Part shown: positions 6,460 through 10,149 of the stretch, piece by piece
Layout of the letters: every line of letters begins with the position of its first letter
Position numbering within the stretch: position 1 is the first letter of the stretch
Assembly (NCBI GenBank): GCA_937927675.1
Contig: CALBSG010000014.1
Location: forward strand, 1-10,149
Source: an uncultured Paracoccaceae bacterium
Lineage (GTDB): Bacteria > Pseudomonadota > Alphaproteobacteria > Rhodobacterales > Rhodobacteraceae
DNA: 10,149 nucleotides
Reading direction: 5' to 3'
The notes under the pieces: model-generated
Database searches by the model: none
Told to the model about the DNA's origin: nothing
The model's input: only the letters and a program-made list of their open reading frames with translations
Made by a program: the position numbers and the translations under genes

Positions 6460-9400
6460 TGCCCGACAGTGACAACCGCCGTATCCGCAACACGCTGACA
6501 GGGGATTTTCCGCCAAATCCCCGCGCCGCCTATGTGGAGTTGGCCGTGACCACGCCCTATTCCTTTTTGCGCGGCGCGTCGGACGCCAGTGAATTGATCG
6601 GCATGGCGCATGCCCTTGGCTATGACGCGCTTGGCGTGGCCGATCTGAATACGATGGCCGGGGTGGTGCGTCTGCACGCCGAGGCGAAGAAAGCCAATCT
6701 GCGGCCCGTCATCGGGTGCCGGCTTCGTCTGGTGACGGGAGAGGTGTTTTTGGCCTATCCGCGGGACCGGATCGCCTATGGTCGGTTGTGCAGCCTGTTG
6801 ACGAAGGGCAAGCGGCAGAACACGGACGCTCAATGGCAGGCCAAGGGGATCTGTGAGATCACCCTGAACGATCTGGCTGCCCATGCCGAAGGGGTGCAAC
6901 TGATCGTCCTGCCCGACCCGGCGTTGCCGCGTCGTCTTGCCGGTCTGGTCCGCCGTTTGCCCAGCCTGCGCCATATCGCGGTCAGCCATCTTTATCGCGG
7001 CGACGACAGGGCGCGGATCAACCGGCTGGACCGGCTGGCCCGCGCGCATGGCCTGTCGATCCTTGCCACGAATGATGTGCATTACCACAGCCCCGATCGC
7101 CGTCCCTTGCAGGATGTCATGACCTGTATCCGCGAAAAGGTGACGATCCGGAGCGCTGGCTTCCTCTTGGATGCCAATGCCGAACGCCATTTGAAATCAC
7201 CCGCCGAGATGGTGCGCCTTTTTGCGGACTGGCCCCACGCCATTCTGGCCACGCGCGAGGTGGCCGATGCCTGTCACTTTGGGCTGGCGGAACTGGCCTA
7301 CGTCTATCCGCATGAAACCGTGCCAAAGGGAGAAACCGCGCAAAGCCAGTTGGAAAAGCTGACTTGGGTGGGGGCGGCCGGGCGCTATCCCGGCGGGGTG
7401 CCGGAAAAGGTCCGAGGCCTGTTGGTCAAGGAATTGGGGATCATCACACTCAAGAATATCCCCCAGTATTTTCTGACCATCCACGAGATCGTTCTTTGGG
7501 CGCGCGCACAGGGTATTCTTTGTCAGGGGCGCGGGTCTGCCGCCAATTCGGCGGTCTGCTTCGTTTTGGGCATCACCTCGGTCGATCCTGCCGAGCAAGA
7601 GCTGCTTTTCGAACGCTTTATCAGCATCGATCGCGATGAGCCGCCCGACATTGACGTCGACTTCGAACATGAGCGGCGCGAAGAGGTGATCCAGCATATT
7701 TATGACAAATACGGCCGCCATCGGGCCGGGCTATGCGCCACCGTCATCCACTATCGCCCCCGCTCTGCCATTCGAGAGGTCGGCAAGGTCATGGGGCTTT
7801 CAGAGGATGTGACGGCGGCGCTGGCGAAAACCGTCTGGGGCAGCTGGGGCACCAGCATGGGAGAAGCCAACAGCCGCGAGGCCGGGGTGGATCTGACGGA
7901 TCCGCTGATGGCCCGCACGATCAAGTTGGCCGAACAGATGATCGGTCTGCCGCGTCATCTGGGCCAGCATGTCGGTGGCTTTATCCTGACCGAAGGCGCG
8001 CTGCATGAAACCGTGCCTATCGGCAACGCCGCCATGCCAGAGCGCAGCTTTATCGAATGGGACAAGGATGACATCGACGAACTCGGCATCCTGAAAGTGG
8101 ATATTCTGGCGCTGGGCATGCTGACCTGTATCCGCAAGTGCTTTGATATTTTGCGCCATCAATATGGCGTTGAGCATGACCTTGCCTCTATCCCCGCCGC
8201 CGACAAAGACACCTATGACATGCTGTGTCGGGGGGACAGTGTCGGTGTTTTTCAGGTGGAAAGCCGCGCGCAGATGAACATGCTGCCCCGGCTGAAACCG
8301 CGGATCTTTTATGATCTGGTGGTCGAGGTCGCCATCGTGCGCCCCGGCCCCATTCAGGGCGACATGGTGCATCCTTATCTGCGGCGGCGCAGCGGGATCG
8401 AGGCGGCAGACTACCCTTCTCCTGCGGCCCCGCATGACCCGGACGAGCTGCGCAGTATTCTTGGCCGCACTTATGGCGTCCCGATCTTTCAGGAGCAGGC
8501 CATGAAAATTGCCATGGTCGCGGCCGAATTTTCCTCGACAGAGGCGAACCAACTGCGCCGTGCCATGGCAACCTTCCGCTCGCGCGGGACCATCGGTGCG
8601 CTGGAAAAGTTGATGGTGGGCCGCATGATCGGGCGGGGCTATGATCCCGATTTTGCCAGACGGTGCTTTGAACAGATCAAGGGCTTTGGCGACTATGGCT
8701 TTCCCGAAAGCCATGCGGTCAGCTTTGCCTTGCTGGTTTATGTCTCGTCTTGGTTGAAGTGCCATTATCCGGCGGCTTTTGCCTGCGCGCTGCTGAACTC
8801 GCAGCCGATGGGGTTCTACGCCCCCGCCCAAATCGTGCGCGATGCGCGCGAACACGGGGTCGACCTGCGTGAGGCGGATGTGAATTTCAGTGAATGGGAC
8901 AATACGCTGGAACCGTCGGGAAACAGCTTTGCCCTGCGGTTGGGTCTGCGACAGGTGGATGGCATGACGCGTGACGCGGCCGAGCGGGTGATCCGGGCAC
9001 GGGATGAACCCTTTGTCAGCCTTGCCGATCTTGCTGCCCGCGCAGGGGTGAATGGTCGCACGATCCGCGCCTTGGCCGCGGCCGATGCCTTCCGCTCGCT
9101 CTGTCTGGATCGTCGGGCCGCCCTGTGGGAGGCCAAAGCCCTGCGAGACGCCCCCGACCTGCCGCTGTTTCAGCCCGGACAGGACGAGGGAGTTGAGCCC
9201 TTGGCCCGTCTGCCGCAGATGCCGCTTTGCGAACAGGTGGTGGCCGATTATCAGACGCTGCGCCTGTCCTTGAAAGCACATCCGATGGAGTTTCTGCGGG
9301 CCAGCATGACCCGACAGGGGTTCGTGCGTGCCGCCGATCTGTCCGCGGTCGCAAATAATCGTCGCGTGCAACTGGCCGGTCTCGTGCTGGTGCGCCAGCG

Positions 9401-9743
9401 CCCCGGTAGCGCCAAGGGCGTCTGTTTCATCACGCTGGAGGACGAAACCGGCGTGGCCAATCTCGTGGTCTGGCCCAAGGTGATGGCCGCGTTTCGCAAG
9501 GTGATCATGACGGCCCGTCTGATGCAGGTGAGCGGGCGGCTGCAACGTGACCCAGCCTCTGGCGTCATCCACGTCGTCGTCGAGAGTTTGGAAGATCGCG
9601 GTGATGTTTTGCTGCGCCTGTCGGACCGAAGCCTTTTGCCGCCCCTTTCCCGCGCCGACGAAGTCAGAAAGCCGCTTGCCGCTCCGATGCCCGCCCATCC
9701 CCGAAACGCGCGCATCATCCCAGGATCAAGGGATTTTCACTGA
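6459..9743 (+). CDS. dnaE2: Error-prone DNA polymerase DnaE2 (ImuC)
   Basis: This 1094-residue C-family polymerase of full DnaE2 length is the catalytic subunit of the SOS mutasome and copies damaged templates with low fidelity. An N-terminal PHP domain covers about 24-290. It lacks metal-binding histidines: the HxH motif reads ELAVT (27-31) and the DHG motif reads DLN (62-64), so it should have no PHP nuclease activity. The palm active site is PPDIDVDF (395-402), with Asp399 and Asp401 the likely counterparts of E. coli DnaE Asp401/Asp403. The third acid is Asp548 in LGILKVDILALG. GRGSAANS lies at 358-365. A helix-hairpin-helix region is near 825-880 and an OB-fold near 970-1045 (VQLAGLVLVRQRPGSAKG). 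The protein ends in SRDFH, as DnaE2 proteins often do, so it is complete. ATG 6459 shares a base with the imuB stop (TGATG). No strong Shine-Dalgarno is visible, so translation is probably coupled. Confidence 0.97.
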   Translation: MPDSDNRRIRNTLTGDFPPNPRAAYVELAVTTPYSFLRGASDASELIGMAHALGYDALGVADLNTMAGVVRLHAEAKKANLRPVIGCRLRLVTGEVFLAYPRDRIAYGRLCSLLTKGKRQNTDAQWQAKGICEITLNDLAAHAEGVQLIVLPDPALPRRLAGLVRRLPSLRHIAVSHLYRGDDRARINRLDRLARAHGLSILATNDVHYHSPDRRPLQDVMTCIREKVTIRSAGFLLDANAERHLKSPAEMVRLFADWPHAILATREVADACHFGLAELAYVYPHETVPKGETAQSQLEKLTWVGAAGRYPGGVPEKVRGLLVKELGIITLKNIPQYFLTIHEIVLWARAQGILCQGRGSAANSAVCFVLGITSVDPAEQELLFERFISIDRDEPPDIDVDFEHERREEVIQHIYDKYGRHRAGLCATVIHYRPRSAIREVGKVMGLSEDVTAALAKTVWGSWGTSMGEANSREAGVDLTDPLMARTIKLAEQMIGLPRHLGQHVGGFILTEGALHETVPIGNAAMPERSFIEWDKDDIDELGILKVDILALGMLTCIRKCFDILRHQYGVEHDLASIPAADKDTYDMLCRGDSVGVFQVESRAQMNMLPRLKPRIFYDLVVEVAIVRPGPIQGDMVHPYLRRRSGIEAADYPSPAAPHDPDELRSILGRTYGVPIFQEQAMKIAMVAAEFSSTEANQLRRAMATFRSRGTIGALEKLMVGRMIGRGYDPDFARRCFEQIKGFGDYGFPESHAVSFALLVYVSSWLKCHYPAAFACALLNSQPMGFYAPAQIVRDAREHGVDLREADVNFSEWDNTLEPSGNSFALRLGLRQVDGMTRDAAERVIRARDEPFVSLADLAARAGVNGRTIRALAAADAFRSLCLDRRAALWEAKALRDAPDLPLFQPGQDEGVEPLARLPQMPLCEQVVADYQTLRLSLKAHPMEFLRASMTRQGFVRAADLSAVANNRRVQLAGLVLVRQRPGSAKGVCFITLEDETGVANLVVWPKVMAAFRKVIMTARLMQVSGRLQRDPASGVIHVVVESLEDRGDVLLRLSDRSLLPPLSRADEVRKPLAAPMPAHPRNARIIPGSRDFH

Positions 9744-9752
9744 CAAAAGAGG

Positions 9753-9776
9753 CTGGCCGAACCGCGCCTTGGCCAG
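9753..9776 (+). terminator. Possible weak terminator after dnaE2
   Basis: CTGGCC (9753-9758) and GGCCAG (9771-9776) can pair as a 6-base stem with a 12-base loop, ten bases after the dnaE2 stop. There is no T-run, and a second GGCC-rich stretch (about 9790-9802) offers competing pairings. It lies between convergent genes and could act in either direction, but support is modest. The 100 bases between dnaE2 and the tRNA hold nothing else I can support. Confidence 0.3.
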
Positions 9777-9843
9777 AACCATTTCCAGAGGCCAGAGGAG
9801 GCCCTGTTCTCGGTTCATAGACAAAACATGAAGGTAGGGATTG

Positions 9844-9931
9844 TGGCGGAGTGGAAGGGATTCGAACCCTCGAGACGTTGCCGTCTGCACCCTTAGCAGG
9901 GGTGTGCCTTCGACCACTCGGCCACCACTCC
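9844..9931 (-). tRNA. tRNA-Ser (anticodon GCT)
   Basis: On the minus strand this is an 88-base class II tRNA with CCA encoded at its 3' end. The acceptor stem pairs GGAGTGG (9925-9931) with CCACTCC (9848-9854), followed by discriminator G and CCA. The D arm is GCCGAGTGGTCGAAGGC. The anticodon stem CACCC/GGGTG encloses the loop CTGCTAA, giving anticodon GCT, which reads AGC and AGU serine codons. A long variable arm (AGACG-GCAA-CGTCT), characteristic of tRNA-Ser, is followed by the T arm GAGGG-TTCGAAT-CCCTT with one G-T pair. All stems are intact. The gene converges on dnaE2. Confidence 0.97.
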
Positions 9932-9939
9932 GCCGACCC

Positions 9940-9967
9940 GTTTAAGGGCTAGGGCGGGTGGGGGCAA
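9940..9967 (-). promoter_or_regulatory. Possible tRNA-Ser promoter
   Basis: On the minus strand, TTGCCC (9962-9967) and TTAAAC (9940-9945) are 16 bases apart and resemble -35 and -10 elements. The start of transcription would fall only a few bases before the mature tRNA 5' end, which is closer than usual. The call rests on position and partial matches only. Confidence 0.3.
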
Positions 9968-10149
9968 GGGGGGAGGTGAGGGCCGAGACAACTAGATTGG
10001 AGATGGCGGGGCAATTGGTTCTCGGATCGGCGCACAGCGTCATGATCTGAAAGCATCAAGGGGGACGGGATTGCATGTCCTGTTTCAAACCAGGGCCAGA
10101 CGTTGTGCTGCCCTGCGAGCCCATTATGGCTTGTTCAATCAGTGGCCGA
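9968..10149. other. Unassigned right end, no supported gene
   Basis: I see no gene here that can be supported. Two open stretches reach the window edge. On the plus strand, ATG at 10075 opens 25 codons (MSCFKPGPDVVLPCEPI...), with a G-rich stretch (GGGGGAC) about ten bases upstream as a poor ribosome site. On the minus strand, a frame entering from the edge reads RPLIEQAIMGSQGS... and stops at a TGA near 10058. Neither shows the strong GC preference at third codon positions seen in the neighbouring genes, and I recognise neither as a protein family. The rest is GC-rich noncoding sequence upstream of the tRNA. Confidence 0.4.

Noticed and set aside
4684..6516. 610-residue open frame on the minus strand opposite imuB
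   Set aside because: It is antisense to a clearly recognised gene. Its translation is rich in Arg, Pro, Gln and His with no family resemblance, as expected of a shadow frame in high-GC DNA.
7800..9698. 632-residue open frame on the minus strand opposite dnaE2
   Set aside because: It lies entirely within dnaE2, which has all the polymerase motifs. The antisense translation is low in structure and unrecognisable.
9726..9917. 63-codon minus-strand open frame across the tRNA
   Set aside because: It is mostly the translated tRNA-Ser sequence and has no protein-like features.
9844..9931. Phage or island attachment site at the tRNA-Ser 3' end
   Set aside because: The tRNA 3' end faces dnaE2 across only 100 bases. 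There is no integrase and no duplicated tRNA end in the window.

Overview
The window looks like chromosomal DNA from a high-GC alphaproteobacterium, most likely of the Rhodobacterales (Roseobacter/Paracoccus/Rhodobacter group). The grounds are the GC-rich codon use, an imuA-imuB-dnaE2 cassette behind a GAAC-N7-GAAC LexA box of the alphaproteobacterial type, and an MttB-superfamily methyltransferase beside amine catabolism genes. Bases 1-21 are not genomic: they match the 3' part of an Illumina TruSeq read-2 adapter, so the real sequence starts at base 22 and the first gene is cut by the assembly.

Left half (22-4159, all on the minus strand). In transcription order it holds a GntR/FCD regulator, a DapA-family (dihydrodipicolinate synthase/N-acetylneuraminate lyase) lyase, and a DAO-type FAD-dependent oxidoreductase whose start codon lies one base past the lyase stop. 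A hairpin follows. After a 228-base gap comes the 5' part of a trimethylamine methyltransferase (MttB) family gene, with three TTTGCGACA boxes at an exact 17-base period in its upstream region. The set suggests catabolism of an N-methylated amine, betaine or imino acid. The substrate cannot be read from the sequence.

Centre (4160-4307). This is a divergent intergenic region. Facing left, a perfect 17-base palindrome exactly fills the spacer between a -35-like and a -10-like element of the gntR promoter, so it is probably the GntR operator. Facing right, a perfect LexA box sits just before imuA.

Right half (4308-9743, plus strand). imuA, imuB and dnaE2 (imuC) form a complete, tightly overlapping SOS mutagenesis cassette. 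ImuA and ImuB would be accessory factors and DnaE2 the catalytic translesion polymerase. imuA and imuB overlap by about 113 bases. imuB and dnaE2 share a TGATG stop/start.

Right end (9744-10149). A tRNA-Ser(GCT) with encoded CCA lies on the minus strand, followed by about 220 bases with no gene that can be supported. No IS element, CRISPR array, phage or defence system was seen. The most unusual items are the 17-base-period repeat upstream of the mttB-like gene, the spacer-filling palindrome, the altered GTTGE-loop motif of the DapA-like enzyme and the long imuA/imuB overlap.
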